From Urophycis tenuis (taxonomy: Eukaryota > Chordata > Actinopteri > Gadiformes > Phycidae), in NCBI GenBank assembly GCA_036785325.1, contig JAXIVH010000015.1, forward strand, positions 3,027,774-3,091,773: DNA of 64,000 nt, written 5' to 3'. This document shows, one piece after another, positions 1 through 12,758 of this stretch. Each line of letters begins with the position of its first letter. Positions within the stretch are counted from its first letter, which is position 1. Both the position numbers and the translations under genes were made by a program. The notes beneath the pieces were generated by a model. That model made no database searches. It was not told the origin of the DNA and worked only from the letters and a program-made list of their open reading frames with translations.

Positions 1-1095
1 TGATTTTGACATGCTGGGTACGAAAGCTTGTCAGGCGTAGCAACAGTAGTAGAGGAGGGCGGGGCTTAGCGAAAGGTGAAAACAACCCATCTAAATCTGG
101 GTAAGTCAGGCAAAAGCAATTTAAAGATATGTCTGCGTGGGCCTTGCTCAAAATTGCGAGTGAGTCGATCCTGGGCTATTGGTTTTATATCGTTTTTGTA
201 ATAAAATTGATATTCATAAATCATTTGTGAGAGACTAGGCATGGATTAATAATAGGAACAGTATAAACCCATTATGGGGCTTACAGAGTTACAGAGCAAT
301 ATAAATAAACCAACTGGATAGGCATTGTGGCCAATTTACTTCATATGTACACTAACAGGCAACAGCTTGTAATGAAAAATGTGTCAACCATCTTTAATAA
401 ATAAGAACAAAGTAGACAATGAAACTCATAGCATAAGCAGTTCCTGAAAAATAATAAAGCTACAGCTACATGACACAACTCCAAAAGTTCATAAAAAGAA
501 TATGACAAAATGATAACCAAATGCATCCAAATAATATAAACATTGAGGTTTACTGGGTAGCATTTTGTAAAGACCCAAGCATTTTCTGTTCTGGAAATGA
601 AAATCCATCAGGACAAAGTAGCCTACATCATAGAAAACAAAGTGCACAAATGAATAAACATCAAAATCCAAAGTAAATATCAACATATCACATTCTTATG
701 GAAGCTATGCTTTCATGCCCTGCCTGTTCTTTAGCCAAAGGTCAACAACCTGACCTCCAACACATGGAGATGAACACTGCATCCCAAAAAAGGCAGCTCA
801 TATGCTGAGGTAATAGTAAACCGATCCACCTCCATCTTTGCTGTATCTAATAAGTGCTCTTAACTTATGAACTAGGAGCAGTCCGTACTAAAAACTCAGC
901 CTCGGTGTGAATTATCCCTGCTAGCTCTCAGCCGGCAGCCGAACCGCATCAGCTTCAGTCCACCATTGCTGTCCTTACATCATTGATGGTGGCCTACAGC
1001 CACCAGGAACTTAGAATGTGTGAGTGATTGCTCCACTGCTCATCTTCCCTTATAGCTCCTTTTTTTCCATGGTAGTACTTTCCTAACACTTAAAT
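1..1095. other. 3' flank of the C2orf68-type gene
   Basis: This stretch lies downstream of the stop codon of the minus-strand C2orf68-type gene and probably includes its 3' untranslated region. I see no convincing polyadenylation signal on the minus strand, no conserved protein similarity in any frame and no tandem repeat. The short open frames at 341-686 look like chance frames in A/T-rich DNA. Confidence 0.5.
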
Positions 1096-2071
1096 TCAGC
1101 GCTTGTCTCTTCTTTTGTCCATTTCTTTTCGAACCCGGACTCTTAGTGCTGCCCTCATAGCGGGGTCCAGGTCGTTTTTATCTGCAACACGTTTCACGAC
1201 GTCCTCTGGTCTATCCTCCTACAGACAGAAATTGTTATTAATTAAGTCAACAGTAATGCCAACCGTTACATCACCCCCAAAAGAGTAGGATACACTGCTG
1301 GATGTATGCTGTGCGAACCTTGTGGACAATGAAGGACGTGATTGTGCCAGAGTCATCTTGGTAATCTAGCCAGAATAGTTCGGTTCCTTGAGTTTCCGTC
1401 TCTGTACTTGACCCACTATCGTTCCACTCCTCTGTCTCAACACCTCCGCCGGACTCCGATTCATCTAGATATCCACACACGTATTGTTAGTGGAATAACA
1501 TCGATACACATAAACTGAAAACAGACAATGAACAGAAAAGCAATAGGATCGTACTTCTCTTGCGGGGATTGTACACTTGGATATCTGGACGACGTGGGCG
1601 TCTGGGGGTGGTAGCGTGTCGTCGTTGAAGCTCCTTGGCGTGTTTCACCTCCTTATCATAATCATCCCTTCATTAAATTAAAAACTGTTATCTAGATTAT
1701 ATGGGGTTACAACAACAGCCATATTGGACAACTATGTAATGTAATGAAACAAATAACGTTGATAAATCATTCAACTAATCATAGGATTTACGATCATTGT
1801 TTCCCTTGACATTGTAAATTGTCCAAAAACAAATCGAAGAACCGCATAGATAGCTGGTCTCCAAGTTATCTATTATTTTGTTCTCAAAACAACCTGCAAG
1901 CAAGCTTACTTTTCGAAAAGCGAGACTATAAACACGTTAGCTAGCCAAGTACAGAAATTACCTTGCAATCTGATTCCGCCGAATATGGTGGAGGAAACCA
2001 TGGCTCATATCTAAACGACCCCCAGGTTTGTATTTCAGATCATGCGGTTCTTCGTCCCTGATAATATCCAT
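1096..2071 (-). CDS. UPF0561 protein C2orf68 homolog
   Basis: Four coding exons on the minus strand join in consistent phase: 1962-2071, 1555-1667, 1319-1464 and 1096-1218. They give 492 nt, or 163 residues, close to the length I recall for the human protein (about 166). The start is the ATG at 2071, reading MDIIRDEEPHDLKYK. The second exon is rich in basic residues (RRHATTPRRPRRP). The third holds an acidic serine-rich stretch followed by ELFWLDYQDD. The last exon ends in a charged tail, KEMDKRRDKR, before TGA. All introns are GT-AG. The identification rests on overall resemblance to the UPF0561/C2orf68 family and on position: in human, C2orf68 is head-to-head with USP39, exactly as here. 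The molecular function of the family is unknown. No signal peptide or membrane segment is visible. Confidence 0.82.
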
Positions 2072-2528
2072 TCTGAACAAATAATACAGTATGCCAACCT
2101 AACAGTAACAATTATATCAACTAAGCATTAACTGCAGGGACCGTACCCTCATACAAAGATTTAAAATAGTATAATGCTGTCCAATGATATTGCTTCCAGA
2201 GTTTGTAAATAACTTAATTTTAATAAAGTAACCCATCATTTTTTAATGTGTAGAATAATGAATTATTTGTATAAATCTAGATGCATCATATCTACAATTC
2301 GGATAGTCTGAATAACTAGATACGAATTAAACGATATACTCTTCAAACTCCGGTATAACTTGTAGTCGGCCATGTTTCGTACGCGCATCACCGCGAGTTT
2401 CATTTAGACTGTGTTCACGTTTGGCGACTAGCTTCACGAATCATTCGCATGTTTAGTATTTAAGAATAAACTTGTTCCGTATAGATACAATAATTTGAGT
2501 TGTGCACTCTTCTGACTGGAAGTTCACA
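2072..2528. promoter_or_regulatory. probable bidirectional promoter, C2orf68 / usp39
   Basis: This 457-bp gap separates the two divergent start codons. It must hold the 5' untranslated regions and promoters of both genes, because neither shows an upstream coding exon. No clear TATA box serves either gene. It is A/T-rich rather than a strong CpG island. The assignment is inferred from gene arrangement only. Confidence 0.5.
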
Positions 2529-5500
2529 ATGGTCTCATTAAAGCGAGAAAGAGACATTGAGTTGGACGACGACGATGACGACGATGAAGAAGGTGGTAAG
2601 TTTATGTTAGCAGTCGCTATGTTATCCATGGCTAGCCGGTAGCTAGCATTTAAACAAAAGTACGATAGGTTAAGGTTCTTCAAATATTTGCATGCAAGAA
2701 CATAATAACCGAGACCGATTGACCGCACTGCACTCAAAACGGCAACACAAACAGGAGAGCTAACTTACAGCTGGCTAATCGCAACGATCATTCCGTATTA
2801 TATCGTTTATAATGACAGTGGTAGCCAAGGTGGGACGAGGACGAGCCAGTGAGGACCGGAGGAGTCGTCACTGCCCATACCTTGATACAATAAACAGGTA
2901 ACGTATGAGTTGTGTGTACAGATGAGCCCTAACGTAAGCCGCAACACTTCGCTTATCCCGTTGTGCATTTTTTTTGTATCTGCAGGAGCGTTCTCGACTT
3001 CGATTTTGAGAAGTTATGTTCGATATCGCTCTCCCACATTAACGTGTATGCCTGTCTTATATGTGGCAAGTACTTTCAAGGTGGGTCAATATTTTGATTT
3101 ATACCAGAGTACCAGAGATTTTACAAGACCGAGCATTATGTCCAACTTCTCATTTCAATGTCTCCTTCAGGCAGAGGTCTCAAGTCGCATGCATACACGC
3201 ACAGTGTCCAGTTTACACACCATGTGTTCCTCAACCTGCATACCCTGAAGTTCTACTGCCTACCAGACAATTATGAGATCATCGACTCATCTCTAGAGGA
3301 CATTACAGTGGGTGATAGGATGATTGTCCAAGACTGCCATATCACAATGTACACACTTCACCTGCCATGGCTTGTGACCCTATTTGCTATATTGCTGTGA
3401 ATATTCTCTCTTTCTGTAGTATGTGTTGAAGCCCACCTTCACCAGGCCACACATCTCAGGGCTGGACAAGCAGGGCAAGCTGTACAGAGCCTACGATGGC
3501 ACCACCTATCTCCCAGGCATCGTGGGGCTCAACAACATCAAAGCCAATGACTACGCCAATGTGGTGTTGCAGGTGGACCATGCTAGTCTCATCATTACCG
3601 CAGTGTTATATAAAGTTGGAAAATACGCAAGTACTATAAAATGCAATTCCAGTTTAAGGTAATGCATTGTTTCCTCTGGTGCACAATCATACAAATAGGC
3701 CTATGTGACTCATGTAATGAAATGTGGAGAGAGCTTGGATTGTGCAAGAGGAAACAAACAGCAAAGGAACAACAAAGGGAAATGAAAACCTAGCTGCATA
3801 AATAATGAATAGAAAGACTCATCCCTGTAAAACTGGACATTGGAATGCAGAACAAAAGCACAGAAGAAGACGAAGGGCATTTAGCAGACGCTTTTGTTCA
3901 AAGCGACTTACAATCAGTACAATTGTGGGGTTCGACATGTAGACAGTTGGAGGTGGGGATCGAACCGCCAACCCTCCGGTTAGAGGACGACCTGCTCTAC
4001 CCACTGAGCTATGCCGCCCGGAACAAAAGCACAGGACTCGTGGATGATTCAGCATGTGCTCTTGACAGCAGCGTTGGCTGAGAGAGATTCAACGGTGAAA
4101 GGGAGCGCTTGTGTGCCAGATGTTTTACTTGCTGCCGATAACCATCCAGGCGCTGTCCAACGTGCCCCCGCTGCGGAACTACTTCCTGGAGGAGGAGAAC
4201 TACCGGGGCATCCGCCGGCCCCCGGGGGACATCATGTTCCTGCTGGTGCAGCGCTTCGGCGAGCTGATGCGGAAGCTGTGGAACCCCCGGAACTTCAAGG
4301 CCCACGTGTCTCCACACGAGATGCTGCAGGCCGTGGTGCTGTGCAGCAAGAAGACCTTCCAGATCACCAAGCAGGGTGAGGCTCTCGGCAGGTCCCCCTG
4401 CTGCCACACACACACACACACACACACACAGGGGGGGGGGGATATTACTGTCATACTATCTAACTATTCATACAACTATAATGTTAATAATGAACAGTTC
4501 CTTCTATGACTGTGATGAGTGGCCATGGGCACAATCTTCCTCAAATAAGCTTATTTTAAAATGTTTACTTTATGTTTAAAATGTTTACTTTGGTCTATGC
4601 CTGAGGCCATTTCTGTTTGCAGTAACAACAACAAAAAAAAGTGGTCGGTAGGTAGGTCTAAATATATTTTTTTCAAAATTCAAAGTAAAAAAAAAAAAAG
4701 TACAATTTTGATCATGGTGAATACGTAGGTATGAATTAAACAAATTTCCATATCGTGACGTCACTGACTGGGTCTCCAACCAGTAAAAGTTTATTGGCGT
4801 CCTTGACATCAGTCGACACGTCACTGTAAGATTCGAGGGGAGAAGGAATGGTAAAGATCTGGGCACAGGTCTTCCAGAACTTTGTGCCACGATATAGCGG
4901 TGTCAAGATATTTCAATGCAGTTTTTAAATGTATTGCTGCGGTGCCTGAACCCGTATAACTTTGAACGGTAACCGCAAACATTTTCTTTACTGCAGCCAT
5001 CATAACAGAGAAGCGCGAACCATTGATGAAATGAAGTGAACGTCGTATAGTTCGTAGTGATGCGTACCATGCGGACACCAATGGTGTAAACATAATCATA
5101 AATGACGCCACAGGTTTTAAAAAGAAAAGAAAGAATGCAGCCTACGTGTGTATGTCGGCAATTTATATTCACAATACTTACTAAAATATTATTAATAGGC
5201 GTTTATTGTATTTGCATTAGTTGTTTGAAGAGTAAAAAAAAAAAAACGGTCGGTTTTAACGCAAGTTTACAACAGGCAAGTCGGTTGGACTAAAAGGGGA
5301 AAAAAATATATATATTTGGGTCGGTCCTAAATTGACAGGGTCGGTCGGGTTACGGTAAGCTGAAATATTTTTAAAGATGGCCCGACTCAAAAACTGCTTT
5401 GTCTGGTAGCCTAGCAGCAGCAACCGTGTCCACTCTCCTTGCGGGCTACTGTGTTTGACCACTACAGCGTCAAACCTCTGCTCACGGCACTTTCTGAACG

Positions 5501-8500
5501 TGAATTTTAACGATTTCGATGTTTTACTAGCGTAGGGTCAACTCCTCAGTGTTGACATCACCACTGAAAGCGCCAGGTGTTTTTTCTCCTGTTGGCTAGA
5601 CAGGAAATGGTAGCAGGCAGGTCTATAGCCAACAAACCATGTTGCTCTGTATTGTGTAGGTGATGCAGTGGACTTCCTGTCATGGTTCCTGAATGCCCTC
5701 CATAATGCTCTCGGAGGCACAAAGAAAAAACCATGTAAGTCCCAGTTGGTATGATAATATATTCAGAGCATTTCATTCAGAGTTCTTAACTTTGCACACG
5801 TTCCTGGTATGCAGATATCTAGCAATTGTGTCTCTATTTGTGAAATGGATGAAAGTTATTGGCAACTGCTATTGAGGAATTTGAATACTGTTATGATACT
5901 CTTGAATACTGTTGCAATGCGATGAGATGTAACCGATTGCAAAATGGTGTTGTTGTTGTTGTTTTTTTCCAGCAAGCATCACAAATGTGTTTCAAGGCTC
6001 CATGAGGATCTTCTCCAAAAAGCTTCCCCATCCAGATTTGGTGAGTTGCCCTTTTTTGCTGCATGCTGCTTCCTTACGTACCCTTCCTTATGCACCCTTT
6101 AAGCAATGAAGCAACCATTTTAATCTGAAATCTGATGGATACAACAAACATATTTTTGCCTGTTCCCTTTTGATAATTGTTTCATTAATTTGACTGAAAA
6201 TGTGGATCCCCTCCATTCCATGTTGGCTGTAACCTACTTCCACTTTGCAGCCGCCAGAAGAGAAGGAGGCATTGCTGCTCAAGGAAGAATACCAGGAGGA
6301 GATGTCAGAGTCCACCTTCTTGTACTTGACCCTCGACCTTCCCACTGCACCACTGTACAAGGATGAGAAAGAGCAGCTGATCATCCCGCAGGTCCCCCTC
6401 TTCAACATCCTGGGCAAGTTCAACGGCAGCACAGAGAAGGTACTGATGGCGCCATCTAGTGTTCAACTGTCAGACTGTGAATTGGTTGAGTCAAAGGAGA
6501 ACTGAACCCCGTCTGAAAAAGGCTTCCAGGTTTATTCTTTCTGGGGCGAGGCTGCCAGCCCACCAGGCTCATTAAGGTGGATTGCATCAGCACTTATGCA
6601 GCAGTTATATGGTTACTCAGCAGGTGCTGGGTAACCACATCAGCCATTGAGTGGATACGCATGCGAAAGCAGGTGTTTAAGAAGAGAAAGAGGCTGTTTG
6701 GGGTTCGATTCTCCTTTTAAGTTGATTTAGGATTATTCTATTGCCTTGGTGGACAGGTAAACCTTTCATCTCATGATAAACATCAATAATAATTACCTAT
6801 ATTCTATCCCAAAATAAACAAAAATAACTCTTAATTCTGAAATATGGAGAGAAAAAAGTGCTGCAAACGAATGACTTTATGGATGTCTTCCCCTCTTTAT
6901 GTAGAACTGTGCTTCATTGGCAAACATGTCTGGGTGTATCTGATTGGATGTGTGGCCTGTCTGTGTTCCTTTTCTGCAGGAGTACAAAACCTACAAAGAG
7001 AACTTTCTCAAGAGGTTCCAGCTGACCAAACTGCCCCCCTATCTGATCTTCTGCATCAAACGCTTCACCAAGAACAACTTCTTTGTGGAAAAGAACCCCA
7101 CCATTGTCAATTTTCCCATCACGTAAGTTTCTCATAGGACAGCCCCAATGCCTGATATTCATGAGACAAAGCCCTGGCTGTAAACACCACACAGGGCCCA
7201 TTTTATGCACAGTTGTACATTTCTGGACGTGTTACCATGCAGCATTCTTTTTAAAGTGACATTTAATGGGGTAAAATGGTTGGGATTCATGTTCCCCACA
7301 GAATTTTTTAAAACTGGTGGATGGTTTATTTTTTATTTTTTAAGTGCCTGCCCTTTCAAGAGGACAGAAATGAACAGGCATAATTATATAACTAACTAAT
7401 TGTTAAATAATAACTAATTGTTTTCAAAGTTGCATTTTAACAGTGTCTTTAATCTAACGTGCAATAATATTTTTCATGTGTTGTGTGCGTGTGGCTGGCT
7501 TTTTGTTGTTTTTGCAATGGGAAATGTTAGTGGGCAGTCCAAGACATTCATGGGAGACCCTGCTGTATTTTTTTAAGTAAATGTAAAATATCAAATAGTA
7601 GGACCTGCCGATAGCAACACTCACATGAATGTACTGTCACCCTATACCTGAATATTGGACTTTGAAAATTGCACTCCGGTAGTCTTGTTGAATGACTCCT
7701 AGTTCCTCCAGGGGGCGTGCTTGCCCTGTGTAGAGTTATGATGACAGAAACTCAGATACCCTCTCAAGCAGCAATAGTTGTGCTCTTGCTATGGGGGAAC
7801 TTAAGATCCGCCTAGAGCTTTCAGCTGCAAAGAGACCTTGGTGCACGTATGAGGAAGTAAACAGAGTAAACCCTCCATTAATACTGCATGCCAATTTCAG
7901 AGGTGGAGAGAACTGAAAAACAGTCATGACGGCTGAGTTTTGACTATTGCATTTTGTCTTTTGCTGCTGGCTGTGATTGAGTGAGTGTTGACCCTAGCAA
8001 GCTTTAGTGTTTGTATTGTGTATTGGCTGCCTGGCTACTGCCTAGGCAGAACGCAATCCTACACATCGTCACTTTAACCTATGTCAGACCTCTATTGCTT
8101 TGACATTTTCAAAATGTTTTCTAATCCCATCATTTCTTCACTAGAAACGTGGACCTCCGTGAATACTTGACAGAGGAAGGCCAAGCCACAGAAAAGCACA
8201 CGACCTACGACCTTGTAGCCAACGTGGTGCATGATGGGAAACCAACCGAGGGAGCCTACAGAATACATGTCTTGCATCATGTAAGTTTCAGTTAATTTAT
8301 CTTATTGTAAAAATGTGTGTTTTGAAATATTATTGTAATATTATTGTTTTAAGAAACAGCAAAAATCCCCCCAATAAATGCATGTGTGCATAACAAGTAC
8401 GATGAAACAAAATTGAGACCTTGATTCAATCCTGTCACTAGCGTGTGTAAGCTATTGATTATGTGTCCCATTGGATTTTCTTCTTTCTCAGGGCACGGGG

Positions 8501-9457
8501 AAGTGGTATGAGATGCAGGACCTGCAGGTGACCGACATTCTGCCACAGATGATCACTCTGTCGGAGGCATACATCCAGGCAAGTCTAAACAACAAGTTGA
8601 ACAACAGCACATGCACATGCTCTGTGCTGTTAACCAGTGGGATCTGTAAGATCAGGTTTTATTTGCTCTGGCGCATGTGTCTGGCCCCATTCAGACTTTG
8701 GAAATCAAATGAACAGAGTTTCAAGACTTGTAGGCATTTGTGAATTGGTCAGGTGATGTCAGGCTACCAATACACTTGTCATGCTTAATGCACTGACTGC
8801 ATATACTGGTTTTGAATCTGCATACCTACATATATATATATATATATATTTTTTTTTTTTTTGCATATTGAAAGGACTTGAGAGATTGTAGTAGTACTGC
8901 AACATCCTAAATCAATAAACAATATACATTTACCATAACTTTGGCTTTGCCACAGAAGAAACACTGGCATTGTCAACAACAATGTCTCCCCATAAGGACA
9001 ACTAATTTCACGATTACAAAAAATGACAACTATCAATATGAATGTAGCATTAATATATGCACTACCATTCCTTTTCTCACTTTGTTATGGTCCACAGTAA
9101 CAAATCACTCTGGTCGTGTGAATTCAAGTAGTGTTCTTCACTGAAATGTTGGCAAAATTCAGCCCTCCTGCACTACCTGCAAGTTTGGATATAAAGTATA
9201 ACTGATTTAATTTCATTATAATCATGAGTAATTTGTTATAATGGATTAATGATCTTGTTTTCATGACAAAAGCAAGCTGGTTCAGACTAATGAGCCTCTA
9301 TGGTGGCGAGGTGAAGCAGGAAATGAAGGCTGTGGCTGCCATGCTGGATCTGTACACATGGGCCTTGTAATGTGGTCTCTCTCAAAGCCTTGGCTTTTGT
9401 TTTTAGATCTGGAAACGCAGAGAGGATGATGACACAACCAACCACACGGGAGCATAA
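2529..9457 (+). CDS. usp39: U4/U6.U5 tri-snRNP-associated protein 2 (ubiquitin-specific peptidase 39)
   Basis: Thirteen coding exons join in phase: 2529-2595, 2819-2897, 2986-3080, 3171-3307, 3420-3572, 4150-4375, 5660-5734, 5973-6040, 6251-6439, 6980-7122, 8145-8280, 8492-8578 and 9407-9457. They give 1506 nt and 501 residues. The protein is a spliceosome factor of the tri-snRNP. Residues of about 41-125 form a ZnF-UBP zinc finger (HCPYLDTINR, CLICGKYFQGRGLKSHAY, HTLKFYCLPD). The rest is a USP fold that is catalytically dead: the cysteine-box position reads NIKANDYANVV, with Asp where active enzymes have Cys, and the C-terminal box reads GTGKWYEMQD without the catalytic His. The N-terminus is short and acidic (a DDDDDDDEEGG-like run), compared with the longer basic/RS-like N-terminus in mammals. 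The last intron has a GC donor (8579). A polyadenylation signal AATAAA is at 9654-9659. Confidence 0.96.
3877..4021 (-). mobile_element. tRNA-derived SINE in usp39 intron 5
   Basis: Read on the minus strand, the sequence starts with a tRNA-like head carrying an A box (TAGCTCAGTGGGTAGAG) and a B box (GGTTCGATCCC), RNA polymerase III promoter elements. It ends in a tail that includes AAGCGTCTGCTAAATGCCCT. The same tail recurs in several other places in this window. It is intronic and antisense to usp39. Confidence 0.75.
4408..4439. repeat. (CA)n microsatellite followed by a G run
   Basis: About eleven CA units are followed by nine to ten G, beginning about 30 bp after the donor of the sixth usp39 coding exon. 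Confidence 0.9.
4604..5390 (+). mobile_element. MITE-like repeat, copy 1, in usp39 intron 6
   Basis: This roughly 0.75-kb segment is clearly related, with indels, to 21975-22675. Shared landmarks are GGTCGGTAGGTAGG, TCGTGACGTCA, TGCCTGAACCCGTATAACTT, GCGAACCATTGATGAAATGA and the end segment AAATATTTTTAA(A/G)GATGGCC. The other copy has short inverted ends, so this is probably a non-autonomous DNA transposon. The 5' end of this copy is diverged. It has no coding capacity. Confidence 0.7.
4756..4763. promoter_or_regulatory. palindromic CRE site (TGACGTCA) inside the MITE-like repeat
   Basis: A perfect 8-bp cAMP-response-element consensus is present at the same relative place in both copies of this repeat. 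Any regulatory role is inference. Confidence 0.4.
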
Positions 9458-10673
9458 CGTCCTTGTGGTTTCCCAGTGACAAAGCCAGTAAGTCCATAGG
9501 ATCATCCTGTCGTGCTGAAGACAATGCTCACAAATGTTCAGCAGACTTGCCGGAGGTCTGACTCTCGTTTCAGACATTGAGGACAGCAGGGAAAACTGTT
9601 CATCTTTTTCTGTTATTACTTTTTAAAGTGTTTTTGTAAAATGTGTCTTGTGAAATAAACATCCGTTTCACTGTTTGGCATTTTAATCTGATAGTACAGC
9701 TGCTAATTTAGCTAATCAAACAATGGCAGAGGAAGTGATGCAAGACAAAACGGAGGCAACATTTTTATTACTTTATACACAACCTATTAATTGGACATTG
9801 CATTGACATCTACAAGACAAACATAATAAATCTATTTCTTAACACAGCATTCAAGAGTTTTCTTCATTCAATAATGTGACTTATTAGGTGAAAGTACAGT
9901 TGGACTGAATTCCAGCATGTTCCTGAGGGCTCATCACATGCAAGGTCTAATAAGTAAAAGGCAAGCTAAAACAATCAGTGCAACACATTTATTAAAGGAT
10001 TGTCAGAAGAAATGTTCCTTAAGATGCATGGCTGTCTTACTTCCACAGGTGTTTCTTGCAGAAGGCCAAATTCTAGGGAAAGAGGAAACATTATTTTAGT
10101 AAAATGTTTCCCAAACATTCACGTTATCCTGCAAGCAGAGACTTCTCCAATGTTTCTGGTTTTCATCTAAAGCAAAACAAATCCAATGCTCCCATCGCGG
10201 GGGGTCTGGCCCCTAGCAAATCACTGATCATAAAAAGAAAACAAATTGATGGACATGAGCACTGAGGAAGTGAAAGAAAAAGCTAGTTAAAATTGATGAA
10301 TGCTAAGGTAGTTTTAAATGCCCAGTCTAAAAGGGCTTTGTTTTGTAAGACATCCGTATCCTGCTACGTCCCCTGAACATGTCGGTGGTCCACCGTGGAC
10401 CACCACGGTTTGGAGAGAGGCTTCCTCTACCCTACGATGGAGATGCACTATGCGTTGTTCTGAGACGTCAGCTCTTGAGCAGACTCTTGGTTAAATGTGA
10501 GCTTGCTTGAGGTACCCTCAGAAATCGTCCAAGCACTTCAAGAGGTGTTTGGCTACATGTTGCCAGACAAGTCCAATCACATTGAGGAATACAATTGCGA
10601 GAAGGACATAAGTTTGCGGGCATGAGAGCATAGACAGAATTGTGCACACGGGGATGTCAGTTGCATCCAACTT

Positions 10674-10729
10674 CATTACATTTACATTTAGGGCATTTAG
10701 CAGACGCTTTTATCCAAAGCGACTTACAA
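10674..10729 (-). repeat. SINE-tail repeat, tail-only copy
   Basis: It contains AGGGCATTTAGCAGACGC and CCAAAGCGACTTACAA, the same motif as the tails of the SINEs at 3877-4021 and 17985-18137, but with no tRNA-like head. Confidence 0.7.
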
Positions 10730-11506
10730 AAAGCTCCACTCGGTGCGCCCTATGTGTGACTTTCACCTTACAAGCGGTGTTATTGCTCTTGTGAACACAG
10801 GCCCCGCTCCAAACGGGCTACGGTGTTGCCAGCCCTGGTTGCTGTTTGGAGTGACAACTTGTCTCTCAAATTGTTGGAATAGAGAAATACAACAATTGTC
10901 CTTAAATAAGATGGTTTGTTATTCATTCGGTCCTATGACTACATAAGCCTGTTTGAAAAGGCCATTGTTTAGGTAGAAGCGCATCACATTTTGTAGTATG
11001 AACGATGAAACCTTAAATTGGCAAAAGAGGATCTGAAAGCCACTTACTCCTGACACTAGTTTTTCAGAAGTGTTATGCAAATACAACATTTGGTCCAATG
11101 AACCGTTTCAGACAACTCATTTACGCATTGCGACAGCATAATAAATATAATGGTTGCAAATCCACATAAATGGCCGCAAAGAAGCGTGATCTTGAGCTCA
11201 GGTCACAACACCTTGTTAACCTGCTGTACAACATAATAGTAGTACATGCATCATGCCAAAGAAAATGGCATGATGGCAACATACCAGTGCACGGACAATA
11301 TATTGCGGTATGACATGTCTATCATCATGAATGTTTTACATTTGGACATAACCGGTTGGGTAGTAACCTGACACGCCAGATGGTTTGTAACACAAAAACA
11401 TCTGGGTAATTTTCCTTGAAAACTGTTTGGATAACTCAATGTGGGCAAAAAAAGGTCAAAATATGTGGCAGATGATTGGATGAACAATGTACAACAAATG
11501 TACTTA

Positions 11507-11572
11507 TTGTATGTCGCTTTGGCGTCATACATTAAGTGTTTGCTAAATGCCCTAAATGTAAATGAACCATCT
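11507..11572 (+). repeat. SINE-tail repeat, diverged tail-only copy
   Basis: It contains TGTCGCTTTGG and TTGCTAAATGCCCTAAATGT, the reverse orientation of the copy at 10674. It is more diverged than the other copies. Confidence 0.6.
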
Positions 11573-12625
11573 GTCTATCACTGTGTATGCATAGATCATG
11601 TAGTTCCTCATAGGACACTGATTGGTCCAAATCCCTGTGGTTCAGACCACAGTGTATAACTTGAAGCCTGGCAAGATGGATTCTCTCATGATCCTGATCT
11701 TGTGAAGCCAGCTGCCTCCCAATATAAGTTTGGTAGGTGTATCCCATCAAAGGCTCTTTAGTTCAGTGAAGTATAAAAGATGCCATGAATATACAAAGCC
11801 CAATTCAACCGCACACCATGGATGATACTGCGTCATCTGATGTAAAACAATGACATGCATATACACTACTCACAAAACGTTAGGGATATTCGGCATTCGG
11901 GTGAAATTTCAGGATGAAGCTGAAATGCACTTTAACCTTTACAGTACAATAATTTGTCCAACTGTTCAATGTTCAGTACTTTTTGCACAACTTCACATCT
12001 TCTCCAACAAGGGGCTGAATGGCTAAATTCACAACAGGGGTTTGATCAATGAATCGGCCAATAACTTTCCTGCTTCAATTAGAATTGGTTGGATTTCATC
12101 CTGCTGTTCACATTTTGACATCACAAGACCAAGACGACACCTAACAATTCATCAGCGGTGTTAGGAAAAATATTATCTAGCAATAGGTTAGGTTCTACGG
12201 TTAGCTTGATCTGACATTCTGAAGAAGGACATAGTGAAGATTGTATTCCTCTTGGCGACTTTAAGTCTGACTCTCTGGAACTTGGAGACATAACAAAGTG
12301 ATTGAAGGATACACCTACGTCATGTCAAATCTGCTTAGTAACATGTAATCTTTATACATTATAAGCCAATCAGAATGGGACACTCCTGTCATGCTGTTCC
12401 GATTTGGGACTTGTATATAATACACTGTGTTTCCGGGAGCAGGCAGAAGGAACTGAGGAAGATTCACGCACGAATCTCTTGCTTGATGAAATCCTCCACT
12501 TCTCCTCGTACGATACCAATAAACAACTTCAGCTTAAACTATATAGAGTTCCTGGCACTTCTTGTTCTTCGGCATCAACAACAATCTCCTCACTATCAAG
12601 CGGTACCTCGCCATTGCGATGCTTT

Positions 12626-12686
12626 GACACTCTAAACTAAGTGGCCACTGTTTTCAGAGGGAAGTGGCCACTGAGTTTAGAGTGTC
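12626..12686. repeat. 24-bp inverted repeat inside the Tc1-like element
   Basis: The arms at 12626-12649 and 12663-12686 match at 23 of 24 positions around a 13-base loop. The right arm lies in transposase-derived sequence and the left arm at the edge of foreign sequence. Confidence 0.8.
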
Positions 12687-12758
12687 ACAGAGTGTTATCA
12701 GCAGGTTGATGTAGAGATACAGACTGGAAGAGTCACAGAAAGGCATAAAAGTGGACGT

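Larger units (their letters stand above)
9661..11861. other. intergenic stretch, no gene recognised
   Basis: I see no conserved coding frame on either strand between the usp39 polyadenylation signal and the Tc1-like element. The only recognisable content is two short copies of the SINE tail motif, in opposite orientation, at 10674-10729 and 11507-11572. Confidence 0.6.

Noticed and set aside
2453..2737. Serine-rich open frame on the minus strand
   Set aside because: It is the antisense of the acidic first exon of usp39.
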